From positions 1 to 53,253 of the forward strand of contig CAMKMX010000017.1 in assembly GCA_946414025.1 (NCBI GenBank): a DNA stretch of 53,253 nucleotides. Direction: 5' to 3'. The position numbers and the translations under genes were made by a program. The stretch comes from an uncultured Fibrobacter sp. (GTDB lineage Bacteria > Fibrobacterota > Fibrobacteria > Fibrobacterales > Fibrobacteraceae). Positions within the stretch are counted from its first letter, which is position 1. Each line of letters opens with the position of its first letter. Positions 32,231-41,173 of the stretch are shown piece by piece. The notes beneath the pieces were generated by a model. The model was not told the DNA's origin, searched no databases, and saw nothing but the letters and a program-made list of their open reading frames with translations.

Positions 32231-33493
32231 TTACAGGTCGATGACCCTGTCGTTCTGCAAGAGCTGCTCGAAAGTCTGCCTTTCGCGGATGACCTTGAGT
32301 TCACCGTTCGTGTACATGGTCTCGGCGGCGTAGCGGCGGCTGTTGTAGTTGCTGCTCATGGCGGCACCGTAGGCGCCTGCGTCATGGAGAATCAGGAGGT
32401 CGCCGACCTTCGCCTTCGGGAGCTTACGGGTCACCACGAAGCCACCTTCTTCCTGCGTGAACACGTCACCAGATTCGCAGAGCGGGCCTGCCACGACGGC
32501 ATCGACCATCTCGTTCATCTCGCGACCGTCGCGGGCGATGATAGAAATACCGTGATAGCTGCCGTAGAAGCTCGGGCGTACCAGGTCGGTAAAGCCCGCG
32601 TCAAGCAGGTAGAACAGGTTGTCGCCCTGCTTCTTGACGGCGCGGATTTCGGCCATCAGGTAACCGCTTTCGGCCACCAGGTAGCGACCGGGTTCGACTT
32701 CCAGGTGAACCTCGTGGCCGATGCTCTGCTGGATGTTCTTGCGGGCTTTGTCCCACAGGTCGTAGTAGGCCTGCATGTCGATACGGTTGCCCTTGTCTTC
32801 TTCGTGGTAGGGAATCGGGAGGCCGCCCCCTGCACTGATGGTGCGGAGGTGAGAGCCCAGGCGGCGGCTAGCGTCCACCATGGCGTCGCAAACCTGCGAG
32901 AGGTGCTCGAAGTCGGAGCCGGAACCGATGTGCATGTGGAGTCCTGTAATCCACATCCCGTTTGCCTGCGCGAGCTTGACGCAGTCCTTGATCTGCTCGT
33001 GCCACACACCGTGCTTGCTCAAGGGACCGCCGGTATTTACCTTGCTCGAATGCCCGTGACCAAAGCCCGGGTTCACGCGGAGCGTAAGCTCCGACTTCAC
33101 GCCGAAATCGGCCAGCTGCTGGATCATGTCGGGGGAACCGACGTTCACCGCGATGTCGTATTTCTTCACGAGTTCAAGCGCGTCGCGGTCAAAGATATCT
33201 GCGGTATAGACGATTTCGGGAGCCTTGCCCTTCTGGACTCCGCCCTTGAAACCCGCCTTCAATGCGCGGACGATTTCGCCTGCAGAGACGGCATCCACCA
33301 CGCCACCAAGCTTGCGTACCAGCGCCACGATGGAGAGGTTCGGGCATGCCTTTTGGGCAAAACGAACGGTATCGAAAACCTGGACTTCCTTCACGCGCTT
33401 CTCGATGGTGGCGCGGTCATAGAGCCAGAGGGGGGTGCCGTACTGTTCGGCAGCTTTCACGAAAACTTCTTGGGGGATGGAATAATTTGTCAT
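32231..33493 (-). CDS. lysA: Diaminopimelate decarboxylase
   Basis: The 420-residue fold type III PLP enzyme makes L-lysine from meso-diaminopimelate. The expected PLP lysine segment is RFAQKACPNLSIVALVRKLG, where the usual AxKAN motif is AQKACPN. The glycine-rich phosphate site is ISAGGGLPIP and the C-terminal substrate cysteine is in GPLCESGDVFT. HMHIGSGSD and EPGRYLVAESG also fit. ATG 33493 has no ribosome site. The protein is unlinked to other lysine genes here. Confidence 0.93.
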   Translation of the reverse strand: MTNYSIPQEVFVKAAEQYGTPLWLYDRATIEKRVKEVQVFDTVRFAQKACPNLSIVALVRKLGGVVDAVSAGEIVRALKAGFKGGVQKGKAPEIVYTADIFDRDALELVKKYDIAVNVGSPDMIQQLADFGVKSELTLRVNPGFGHGHSSKVNTGGPLSKHGVWHEQIKDCVKLAQANGMWITGLHMHIGSGSDFEHLSQVCDAMVDASRRLGSHLRTISAGGGLPIPYHEEDKGNRIDMQAYYDLWDKARKNIQQSIGHEVHLEVEPGRYLVAESGYLMAEIRAVKKQGDNLFYLLDAGFTDLVRPSFYGSYHGISIIARDGREMNEMVDAVVAGPLCESGDVFTQEEGGFVVTRKLPKAKVGDLLILHDAGAYGAAMSSNYNSRRYAAETMYTNGELKVIRERQTFEQLLQNDRVIDL

Positions 33494-33521
33494 ACGACGA
33501 AAATTTAGTTTTTTATTATGC

Positions 33522-33568
33522 GGGAGGGGCCCCAGCTCGGAGTTGCGAAGGCCGCACGGGCCCCTCCC
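33522..33568. repeat. GC-rich inverted repeat
   Basis: GGGAGGGGCCC (33522-33532) and GGGCCCCTCCC (33558-33568) pair perfectly around 25 bases in the otherwise AT-rich gap upstream of lysA. Similar GC-rich palindromes occur near 41010 and 41100. Confidence 0.6.
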
Positions 33569-33670
33569 TGCACCCTCCCCATCCTTGGCCGACGCTTCTA
33601 TTCTCTAGCCGCTTTACACTATTTGTTAAATTAGACAGTTGTCACGCTACAGACTTTTTTATTTTATAAA

Positions 33671-33696
33671 AAAGGTTTCGGTGAACCGAAACCTCT
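33671..33696 (-). terminator. Terminator of the CBM48 gene
   Basis: On the minus strand GGTTTCGG and CCGAAACC pair around a four-base loop, then TTTTTTATAA. Two further hairpins, GCCGCAAAGCGGC and CGTCTAAATTAGACG, precede it after the stop codon. Confidence 0.8.
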
Positions 33697-33741
33697 CTCG
33701 TCTTTTGTCTATAGCCGCAAAGCGGCGTTCTTTCGTCTAAA

Positions 33742-34146
33742 TTAGACGTGCTTGATCTTGTTGTCGCCTTCGTCCCAGTACTGACCGTCGCAGACGAACT
33801 TGTATTCGTAAACGCCGGAGTCGAGGGTCACCTTGCCGACCCAGAGGCCGGTCTTCTTGTCCTTCTTGAGCATATCCTTGTCGATAGCCCAGTTGTTGAA
33901 GGAACCGGCAACGGAAACGGTAGTGGCCAGCGGGCAGTTGGCTTCGAACACCACGGCGACCTTCTTGGAGGCCTTGGGAGCGGCTTTCTTTGCCGGTGCG
34001 GCCTTTACGGCAGCCTTCTTCTCGGCAGCGGGCTTGGCGGCCTTGGGGGCGGCAGCCTTAGTGGCGGTCTTCTTAGCCGGGGCGACCTTTACGGCAGCCT
34101 TCTTGGCAGCGGGGGCCTTTGTGGTTTTTGCAGTAGCTTTTGCCAT
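33742..34146 (-). CDS. Glycogen-binding (AMPK-CBM/CBM48) domain with histone-H1-like Lys/Ala tail
   Basis: A 134-residue protein with two unlike halves. Residues 1-62 are almost only K, A, P, T and V (AKKAAVKVAPAKK repeated), like histone H1 and bacterial HU-extension tails. Residues 63-134 (VSVAGSFNNWAIDKDMLKK, VYEYKFVCDGQYWDEGDN) match the AMPK beta/CBM48 glycogen-binding fold, with the conserved GSFNNW and YEYKFVVDG-like motifs. No signal peptide. The combination suggests a link between glycogen and nucleic acid or a basic anchor, but neither function is proven. It has its own terminator. Confidence 0.85.
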   Translation of the reverse strand: MAKATAKTTKAPAAKKAAVKVAPAKKTATKAAAPKAAKPAAEKKAAVKAAPAKKAAPKASKKVAVVFEANCPLATTVSVAGSFNNWAIDKDMLKKDKKTGLWVGKVTLDSGVYEYKFVCDGQYWDEGDNKIKHV

Positions 34147-34369
34147 TTTTATCTCCTTTACTTAGTCCGCGCCAAAGATAGTAAAAAAAAGTTTAACTGT
34201 CTAATAAAAAAACAGAAAAAATGCGTAACAAGGAAAAATGCCGAAATTCTGCCGTAAAAAGCGCTTATTTCCACAAATATACCGCAAGAGGCCGTTTTTT
34301 TTGTTAAAAGGTTGAAAAAGGAGTGCAAAAATGCTAACTTGTTGGGAAATTTACAAGAGGAGTAATCTT

Positions 34370-35725
34370 ATGAAGAAAATCAAATATCTCGCGATGGCGG
34401 GCGTTGTTGCCATGCTGTATGCTTGTGGTGATGACAGCGACAGCGGTTCCAATTCCATTGCCGCTGGCGATGGTTCAGAACGTCATGGACTTGTGGTTGT
34501 TGACGAAAGCAACAGCATCATCAAGCCCTACTTGCAGGATGCGGTAGAGGGCTGCTTCATGAGAGGTCTCGATTTCTCGTGGAAAACGGTGGAGCTGGAC
34601 GTGGACCAGCTGTCTTACAAATACGAATTCGTGGGTGACACCCTCGTGCTGCATTCGGGAAAGTCCTTCTCCGAAAATGGTATTATGTACGTGGGTGGCA
34701 AGGAAGGAAACCTGAACGGCACATGGCAGTCCACCCTTTGCAGGTATGACCACGAAGAAGAAGAAACGACCTGCTACAAGCAGTGCAGCGAAGTCAAGGC
34801 AAGCGTGCTCAAGAAGTTTGAAGTCGAGTCCGAAGACGAACTGGACGAGGTCGATCGGGAGGACTTTGAAGAAGAATACTACAAAAAGCGCCAGAAGACC
34901 CCCTGCTTCGAAGATGACGAAATCACCGATTACACCATAAAGATTTCCGGCGACGACATCACCATTATTACGAAGGATCGTGAAACCGAAGAGAAGGAAT
35001 TCACCGATTACATGAATTCCGAATATATTTCTGACCTGTACTATGCCATCTACGATGGCTCTACCAGTGCGCCTAGATTCTATGAGCTGTTTGAAGAGGA
35101 CTCTGCGGATGTCAAGAGCTATCGCAAAAAAGCCGATATTGTGGAAAAGAACAAGACGGAAAAATCTGTTACCATCATCGTGGCAGAAGAAGATACTGTT
35201 TCCGTGACAGTGAAAACGGTGGATATTGATGAGGAAAATGGAAAGTACGAAGTCGGCATGGTTGTGGCATCTGGAAAGAGAACCTGCGAATTGAATTACA
35301 AATCCGGACGTGTTAACGAGGGTGATTGCAGTGCTGACAATCTGGCCTATTTTGACGATCCAAGCAAAATAGAGGATGTTGACGGCTTGACTTATAGGAA
35401 GGTCTCCTATATGGAAGACTCCAATGAAGAGGACTTCGATGATTGCGTCAGCAAGATTCTGAGGGCCATTGCCAAGAAGTCTTCTTCTTCTTCTGATGAT
35501 GACCGTTGTTCTGAGGTCATGTCCGCTTATAATTCCTGCGTGGAGGAATTGATGGATTATGGCTACACTCGCAGTGAAGCCACAAGCGTGTGCGAAATGA
35601 ACTACGACGTAGATGACTACTGCGGACTGGCAAAAACTGCCACTTCTGCAGAAGCTCTCTCCATGAGCAAGTTCAAGAAGAACCGTATGGCTCAAATCTT
35701 TGGATTGCAGGACCTCTTCAAGTAG
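34370..35725 (+). CDS. Acidic Fibrobacter lipoprotein of unknown function
   Basis: The 451-residue protein begins MKKIKYLAMAGVVAMLYACGDD with a lipobox (LYAC). The rest is rich in D, E and K with scattered cysteines, and ends in a Cys-rich segment (SEVMSAYNSCVEELMDYGYTR). I recognise no domain. The start at 34370 has AGAGGAGT upstream; an ATG 39 bases earlier lacks a ribosome site and would spoil the signal peptide. It is followed by a terminator and appears monocistronic. Confidence 0.8.
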   Translation: MKKIKYLAMAGVVAMLYACGDDSDSGSNSIAAGDGSERHGLVVVDESNSIIKPYLQDAVEGCFMRGLDFSWKTVELDVDQLSYKYEFVGDTLVLHSGKSFSENGIMYVGGKEGNLNGTWQSTLCRYDHEEEETTCYKQCSEVKASVLKKFEVESEDELDEVDREDFEEEYYKKRQKTPCFEDDEITDYTIKISGDDITIITKDRETEEKEFTDYMNSEYISDLYYAIYDGSTSAPRFYELFEEDSADVKSYRKKADIVEKNKTEKSVTIIVAEEDTVSVTVKTVDIDEENGKYEVGMVVASGKRTCELNYKSGRVNEGDCSADNLAYFDDPSKIEDVDGLTYRKVSYMEDSNEEDFDDCVSKILRAIAKKSSSSSDDDRCSEVMSAYNSCVEELMDYGYTRSEATSVCEMNYDVDDYCGLAKTATSAEALSMSKFKKNRMAQIFGLQDLFK

Positions 35726-35746
35726 TCCCCTGATATAAATTTGGGT

Positions 35747-35777
35747 AAAATCCCGGCCTCTTGGGTCGGGATTTTTT
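35747..35777 (+). terminator. Terminator after the acidic lipoprotein gene
   Basis: AAAATCCCGGCC and GGGTCGGGATTTTTT pair with a short loop. Confidence 0.85.
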
Positions 35778-35817
35778 ATTTTTGTATGAAGCCGAAAATT
35801 GACGGCAAGAGGTTTTT

Positions 35818-37386
35818 ATGAACGTTACAATGCAAGAGGTAATGAAAGAGTCCGGCGTGGCATTCGGTACCAGCGGTGCCCGCGGACTTGTGACCGCCAT
35901 GACGGACCGGGTGTGCTATGTGTATGCCCGCTCCTTTATCAAGTATTGCGAGACCAACTACCAGTGCGAACACACCATCGCCATTGCAGGCGACCTGCGG
36001 CCCAGTACCGAACGGATTCTGAAAGCCCTGGTGCAAGCGGGAAAGGACGGCTCCTGGAAGGTGGTCTATTGCGGTCGTATCCCGAGCCCGGCCATTGCAC
36101 TATACGGTATCGACAAGGCACTCCCCACCATTATGGTGACGGGGAGCCACATTCCTGCAGACCGAAACGGCATCAAGTTTAACCACCCCCAGGGTGAAAT
36201 CACCAAGAAAGACGAGCAGGGAATCGTTTCCCAGTCCGTTGATTTTGACGAATCGATTTTCGATGGGGCGGGCATGCTGAAGTCGGCGCCGGAACTGCCG
36301 ACGGTTGAAGTCGAGGCCGAAGAGAATTACCTGAAACGCTACCCCGCGTTTTTCGGGAGCAAGGCCCTTTCTGGGCTTACCATCGGGGTCTATCAGCATT
36401 CTGCCGTGGGCCGTGACATCGTGGTGAAGGTTTTGGAAAGCCTGGGCGCTACCGTAAAGCCTTTTGCCAGGAGTGAGACGTTTATTCCGGTAGATACCGA
36501 GGCCATCCGTAAAGAAGACGAAGAGCTGGCTCGGGATTTTGCCCACAAGGATTTTGTGGATGCCATCTTCAGTACCGACGGGGATTCTGACCGGCCGCTT
36601 TTGGCGGACGATACCGGCATGTGGCTCAGGGGCGACGTGCTGGGCATCCTCGCTGCCCAGGCGCTGGGTATCCAGCGCATTGCAACTCCCGTGAGTTGCA
36701 ACACGTCGCTTGAAAAGTCCGGAAGCTTCGAAAAGATTTGCCGTACCCGCATAGGCAGCCCCTACGTGATCGCCGGTATGGAAAGCCTGGTGGACGATGC
36801 CGACCCTGCCGTAAGTGTCGCCGGTTACGAGGCCAACGGAGGGTTCTTGCTGCAGACGGATTTGACCCGTGAATTTGCGGAACGCGACAGCAGCGGTAAC
36901 GAGACGCGGGTGACCCGCACCCTGCCGGCACTCCCTACCCGTGACGCCCTGCTCCCGATGCTTGCCGTGATGGTGCGTGTCCGGGAAGAGCGGATGTGCG
37001 TGGTGGACCTGCTGAAAAAGCTCCCCAAGCGCTTTACGCTCAGCGACCGCCTCAAGGAATTCCCGACGGAAACCTCTAAGGCAAAGCTAGCCGAAATCCG
37101 CGAGCAGAAACTGGGCAAAAAGCTTTTTGGCGCCCTTACGGCAAAGCCTAGCCGTTTTGCAAAGCCCGATGCCAATGGCAACATGCCCGCACCCTTCCAC
37201 GGCGATATCGTCTCCATCGACGAGACCGACGGCTACCGCATGGAATTCGATTCCGGCGACATTGTGCACCTGCGGCCCAGCGGAAACGCTCCGGAATTTC
37301 GCTGCTACGTAGAAACCGGCGATAAGGAGCGCTCCGCGGAACTCCTCGCCGGTTGCATGAAGATTATGGAATGTTGGCGGAAATAA
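35818..37386 (+). CDS. Phosphohexomutase (phosphomannomutase/phosphoglucomutase family)
   Basis: The 522-residue alpha-D-phosphohexomutase starts near FGTSGARGLV. The phosphoserine loop is TGSHIPADRNGIKF (near 103-116), the metal loop STDGDSDRPLL (near 252), the sugar-binding loop GYEANGG, and the C-terminal phosphate loop RPSGNAPEFRCYVE. It interconverts hexose 1- and 6-phosphates; the loops do not distinguish mannose, glucose or glucosamine specificity. The active-site serine is followed by His-Ile-Pro rather than the common His-Asn-Pro. Its stop is nine bases from the convergent lipoprotein gene. Confidence 0.9.
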   Translation: MNVTMQEVMKESGVAFGTSGARGLVTAMTDRVCYVYARSFIKYCETNYQCEHTIAIAGDLRPSTERILKALVQAGKDGSWKVVYCGRIPSPAIALYGIDKALPTIMVTGSHIPADRNGIKFNHPQGEITKKDEQGIVSQSVDFDESIFDGAGMLKSAPELPTVEVEAEENYLKRYPAFFGSKALSGLTIGVYQHSAVGRDIVVKVLESLGATVKPFARSETFIPVDTEAIRKEDEELARDFAHKDFVDAIFSTDGDSDRPLLADDTGMWLRGDVLGILAAQALGIQRIATPVSCNTSLEKSGSFEKICRTRIGSPYVIAGMESLVDDADPAVSVAGYEANGGFLLQTDLTREFAERDSSGNETRVTRTLPALPTRDALLPMLAVMVRVREERMCVVDLLKKLPKRFTLSDRLKEFPTETSKAKLAEIREQKLGKKLFGALTAKPSRFAKPDANGNMPAPFHGDIVSIDETDGYRMEFDSGDIVHLRPSGNAPEFRCYVETGDKERSAELLAGCMKIMECWRK

Positions 37387-37395
37387 TTTGGAAGG

Positions 37396-38199
37396 TTAGT
37401 TTCCTGTTGGGACAGGAGGCATGACAACGTGGTATTTTCCACTGGAGCATTGGTACATGCAATCGCTTGCGCTCCAGATGCTCACAAAGAGGGTTTGAAC
37501 CTTCCCGTTATCGCTGTTGCAGCTGAAACCGTTGATGGGGTGGGTTGAACAGCTATAGTTGGGGCGCTGGCAGCTGCTACCGGGAGGGCAGTTGTCGATG
37601 GTTCTCTTGTAGTTCCAGTATTTGTCTTCGGTGCAGATAAGGTTTATTTCATTGACGGTTATTTCTTTACCCGATGTCTGGCAGGGGTCTCCGATAACGG
37701 CTGGAATCCATTTTTTGTTGACGCATACGACATTGTCTCCGGTGACACAGTCAATGGCCCTTTCGTCGTCTTTGCAGGAGCCGCCATCAACGTCTGTAAT
37801 GTGCTGGCATATTTCTTCGCCGCTGGAACTGCTGTTGTCGGAGGCGGAACTATTGACGCAATACTCCGTCAATCCCTTGTTGCAGAGCTGTGTTGCGGAA
37901 TAGCACTCCAGGGTGAGGGCCTGGCAGGTTACGGCCATAGACGAACTGGAATTGTCGTCAAGGGATGCCGATGATTCGTCCATTGATGTGGAACTACCTT
38001 CGCCCTTGGCGGAACTTTCAGCAGAACTTTCGGGATTGGTAGATTCGCTGGAATCTAGCCCATCGCCGCCGTTGCTTTCAGAGGAAATTTCTTCGGACGA
38101 GGGCTCGGTGGCGCTACTGCTGTCGTCGCAGGCCGTAAGCGTAAAGGCCAGTGCTGCTGCGGCAAACCCGCAAGCGATTTTTAAAAGACGTTGTTTCAT
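37396..38199 (-). CDS. Cys-rich lipoprotein with poly-Ser linker, paralogue 1
   Basis: A 267-residue protein with a signal peptide (CGFAAAALAFTLTACDD, lipobox LTAC), then an S/E-rich linker of about 90 residues, then a Cys-rich domain of 170 residues with around 20 cysteines. The signal and start are close to the upstream gene's (CGLAAAALAFALVACDD), so the two are paralogues. The function is unknown; Fibrobacter lipoproteins with Ser linkers are thought to sit on the cell surface. It is the last gene of the run beginning with the TIGR02147 gene. Confidence 0.75.
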   Translation of the reverse strand: MKQRLLKIACGFAAAALAFTLTACDDSSSATEPSSEEISSESNGGDGLDSSESTNPESSAESSAKGEGSSTSMDESSASLDDNSSSSMAVTCQALTLECYSATQLCNKGLTEYCVNSSASDNSSSSGEEICQHITDVDGGSCKDDERAIDCVTGDNVVCVNKKWIPAVIGDPCQTSGKEITVNEINLICTEDKYWNYKRTIDNCPPGSSCQRPNYSCSTHPINGFSCNSDNGKVQTLFVSIWSASDCMYQCSSGKYHVVMPPVPTGN

Positions 38200-38214
38200 G
38201 GCGAGTTTCCTTTT

Positions 38215-39159
38215 TTAAAGTCTGGTCCAAACGTTGTTGATGCACTGGTAATTGTAGCTTTCGACGGTCATCTGTTCACCCTCGTTTGTGCAGGGGGCCC
38301 CATCGGGCAATATTCCATGGTCGTCGGTCTTGTTGTTGCCGTTGCCGCAATCCATCATGGGGTCGCATTGTTGGACAAATTCTTCCCATTTGCCACTTTG
38401 GTTGCAGGAATAGCGTATTTCCTTGCTTGGGTAATCATCTTCTGGATCGTTGTAGGTATAGAGCCATCTCATGGGGTCTTTGCCATAACTACAGGATTCG
38501 TTCAGCCAATCGGTTTTGAGGCAGTATTTCTTGAGTTTTGTTTTCAGACATAGAGTGTAGTCATCGTATCCGCAGTAGGGTTTGGTGGGGTCACAGTCAT
38601 TCGTCACGAACCAGCGATTGCTAACGCACATATAGGTGATGGAGTTGTCCTTGCAGTCTGGCAAGAGAGTGAAATCGTCTTCGTCGCAATTCCACCTGTC
38701 GTTCCCATCGATACCGGAAATATTGGCACAGCTTTCGGCAACCTGCCAAGTACCGCCTTTACAGACGTAGTCGCTTTTTGTTGCGCAGTCGAAAGCCTTG
38801 GTACCATCCATGCAGGGGGTCATGGCGCAGCCTTGTGTTATGAGGCATTCGTTGTCCGTAATGTGGGAGCAGGTTTCTACGGAGTTAGAGCTAAGTTCCG
38901 CGGAGGAGGAACTAGTGCCCGTGGATGTTGAAGAGCCTCCCTCTTGACTCGTTGAGGAATTGCCATTTTGGCTTGTGGCAGATTTCTCGTTGCTATCGGC
39001 GGAGTCTCCGGTTGTCTCGGAGCTGGTGACGGTTTCGCTAGAAAGCCCATTCAGGTCATCGATCGAGGGCCCGCTACTACTGTCGTCGCAGGCGACAAGC
39101 GCAAAGGCGAGTGCCGCCGCGGCAAGTCCGCAACTAAATTTCGTGAATTTCAGTTTCAT
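38215..39159 (-). CDS. Cys-rich lipoprotein with poly-Ser linker, paralogue 2
   Basis: The 314-residue protein has lipobox LVAC, an S/T/N-rich linker to about residue 90, and a Cys-rich C-terminal domain including repeated C-x(n)-C-x-x-x-W patterns (YMCVSNRWFVTNDC, YVCKGGTWQVAESC). These resemble the repeats of the 11591-14302 protein. It lies 15 bases upstream of paralogue 1 and 16 bases downstream of the third lipoprotein, so they are probably cotranscribed. No catalytic motif is visible. Confidence 0.75.
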   Translation of the reverse strand: MKLKFTKFSCGLAAAALAFALVACDDSSSGPSIDDLNGLSSETVTSSETTGDSADSNEKSATSQNGNSSTSQEGGSSTSTGTSSSSAELSSNSVETCSHITDNECLITQGCAMTPCMDGTKAFDCATKSDYVCKGGTWQVAESCANISGIDGNDRWNCDEDDFTLLPDCKDNSITYMCVSNRWFVTNDCDPTKPYCGYDDYTLCLKTKLKKYCLKTDWLNESCSYGKDPMRWLYTYNDPEDDYPSKEIRYSCNQSGKWEEFVQQCDPMMDCGNGNNKTDDHGILPDGAPCTNEGEQMTVESYNYQCINNVWTRL

Positions 39160-39175
39160 ACTGTTGCTCCTTTTT

Positions 39176-40027
39176 TTAGTACTGTCTATTCACCCATCCC
39201 GTACTAAAGTCCAGGTCGATGCATTTGCCTGACGGTTTTTCTATTGTCTTCGTTTCCTTGACGATTTCGGCTTCAAGGTTTACATTACTGCAGTAAACAA
39301 ACAGGAATGCATAGAGTTTTTCTTCTGTCGAATAGCTGCAGCCTTCCATTTCTACGACGGTAACCGTCATGGAGTTTGCACTGACCGACGTCAAGACGTT
39401 TGGCCTTCCGTCACCTGCGACCACCAGCACATAGGCGCTATAATCTTCGGCACCGCTTGCGCTGCAGGTCCCGTCGGCCTTGAGTTTTTCGATTTTGTTC
39501 TGGATTGTTTTCATCCCTTCTATTTTCTCGTCGGGAAGCTTGTAGATTCCGGGCTTATCGAAGTCCAACGAGGAACTGTTGTTGTCGCCTTCGCTGGTTG
39601 AAGGGGCCGTATCGGTCTTGTTCCGGACAACCGTTGCCGCGAGGACAGAATTGTCGTAATGGAGGTCCGGGATTCCGTATTGGGCGATAAAGCTGTTGGG
39701 GTCTCTGCCCGAAACGGGAGTGGATGCACTCTGCCCGGGCTTGGAATCGCTTTCTGCACCGGAGGAGCTCTGCTCTACAGTGTTACTGGAACTTTCCACG
39801 CCGGGAGAAATCATCAGGGAACTGGAAGAAAGTTCCGCCTTGTTGGGGCTTTCGGAACTAGAGGACGGATTTTCGGAAGCGGAGGATACCGACCCTTGAC
39901 CTTCGGCCATTTCATTAGTTTCTTCGGCGGTACCAGCAAGACCGCTCGTGGAATCGGCGCATCCTGTGCCCAAGAAGGCCACAAGGAAAAATAGCGCGAA
40001 TAAATACAAGAGGAATGGCTTATTCAT
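39176..40027 (-). CDS. Lipoprotein with poly-Ser linker, coupled to the TIGR02147 gene
   Basis: The 283-residue protein has lipobox LGTGC, a long serine-rich linker (about residues 45-110) and a C-terminal region with SSSLDFDKPGIYKLPDEK and paired cysteines. I do not recognise a domain. Its ATG lies inside the last codons of the TIGR02147 gene (eight-base overlap), so the two are translationally coupled. Confidence 0.75.
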   Translation of the reverse strand: MNKPFLLYLFALFFLVAFLGTGCADSTSGLAGTAEETNEMAEGQGSVSSASENPSSSSESPNKAELSSSSLMISPGVESSSNTVEQSSSGAESDSKPGQSASTPVSGRDPNSFIAQYGIPDLHYDNSVLAATVVRNKTDTAPSTSEGDNNSSSLDFDKPGIYKLPDEKIEGMKTIQNKIEKLKADGTCSASGAEDYSAYVLVVAGDGRPNVLTSVSANSMTVTVVEMEGCSYSTEEKLYAFLFVYCSNVNLEAEIVKETKTIEKPSGKCIDLDFSTGWVNRQY

Positions 40028-40850
40028 TTTCGCACTCCTTCACGTTTTTGGTCAAGGGGAAGAGCTGGAGGTTCAGGCGGTACACCTGGTCGATGTTTTT
40101 GTCGTCTGCGGCGATGGCGATAATTTGGCGGCGGCATTCGTCCAGTACCTTCACGATGCGTTCGTAACTTTCGCGGGACACTCCCATGGTCACTCCGCTG
40201 AAGTTGCGCTGTTCAACAGGCAAATCCAACGCAGGGGTGGCAAGCTTGGACATCTGGCGGTGCATTCCCCTGAGTGCAAGCCGCGTGGCGTCCGGCGTTC
40301 CTGTGATGGATGTTTCTGCCTGCACGAAAGCGCTGTCCCCTGCCTTCTTCAGGAGACCCGCCTTCGTGAGGAAGTTCAGACTTTGCTGGACTTCTGCCGC
40401 GGTCATTTCGGGGTAGCATTTCTTGGCAATTTCGCCCGGAGTGGCGCCCGGCATCAGCGGGGCAAGTTCACGTACAACGGGGTTCTGCCAGGAATCATAA
40501 AACTCGAACAGGTCGCCTTCTAGCACGCGGACCTTGTGGACCTTGGCGATGGCGAGCATGTTTTCGTAGGCGGCCTTTTTCTTTTCTTCGGTGGCTGCCT
40601 GACCGAATTCCACCATGGCGCGGAAATATTCCATCTCGAAACCCACGAGACCCATGGCGGCTCCCGTGCGTTCTACGCCGATACGGGAGAGTTTGCTTTT
40701 GCCGTCGCAGACTACCTTCATGTAAGAAGACGAGGAGAATCCCGCTATCTTGGAGAACTCGCGCCACGAAAAAACGGAACGGCGCTTGCGCTCCTCGTAG
40801 TAATCCAGCATGTACTGGCGGAAATCGGAATATTCAACTATCGGTTTCAT
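40020..40850 (-). CDS. TIGR02147/DUF4423-family protein (Fibrobacter paralogous family)
   Basis: The 276-residue protein starts KPIVEYSDFRQYMLDYYEERK and continues SWREFSKIAGFSSSSYMKVVCDGKS, the family's helix-turn-helix-like opening. The middle motif YFRAMVEFGQAATEEKKKAAYENM and the YDSWQNPVVREL segment are diagnostic. Members are numerous in Fibrobacter and also occur in Bdellovibrio; they are presumed transcription regulators. Its stop overlaps the first lipoprotein gene, so it probably controls the lipoprotein run it heads. Confidence 0.93.
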   Translation of the reverse strand: MKPIVEYSDFRQYMLDYYEERKRRSVFSWREFSKIAGFSSSSYMKVVCDGKSKLSRIGVERTGAAMGLVGFEMEYFRAMVEFGQAATEEKKKAAYENMLAIAKVHKVRVLEGDLFEFYDSWQNPVVRELAPLMPGATPGEIAKKCYPEMTAAEVQQSLNFLTKAGLLKKAGDSAFVQAETSITGTPDATRLALRGMHRQMSKLATPALDLPVEQRNFSGVTMGVSRESYERIVKVLDECRRQIIAIAADDKNIDQVYRLNLQLFPLTKNVKECENE

Positions 40851-41173
40851 CGTAAATAAATATACGACTATTTTTCCTGAAAGTCAATAGCCTATGCAAC
40901 AAAAATGCTTATTTTGAATAAAAATACGAAAAATTTACATAATTTTCTAAAATATTTTCGTATATAGAACACTTTGTTTCATATACTGTTGCATATAGAG
41001 GGGGTTTTAGGGGGCGCGCCCCCTAGGGGAGGGGGTGATGGATGGTTCGACAGGCTCACCAACCTTGTTTCGCACAATGTCTGGCGAAACAGCAATCAGG
41101 GGGAGGCTTCCCCCGCACAATAAAAAAGAACCGTAGCGTTTGCCGCGGTTCTTTGAGGTTTCATTGGAGACTC
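40851..41173. other. Gene-free region upstream of the TIGR02147 gene
   Basis: The first half is AT-rich with several CATATA/GTATAT boxes, probably the promoter of the TIGR02147 operon. The second half contains a GC-rich palindrome GGGGGCGCGCCCCC near 41010, a TTCGACAGGCTCACC repeat near 41045, a GGGGGAGGCTTCCCCC hairpin near 41100 and a terminator. No ORF is credible. Confidence 0.6.
41121..41154 (-). terminator. Terminator of the second alcohol dehydrogenase gene
   Basis: AAAGAACCG and CGGTTCTTT pair; a T run (minus strand TTCTTTTTTATT) follows. Confidence 0.82.

Noticed and set aside
34475..35695. 406-codon open frame antisense to the acidic lipoprotein
   Set aside because: The plus strand has signal peptide, lipobox, ribosome site and terminator; this frame has none.
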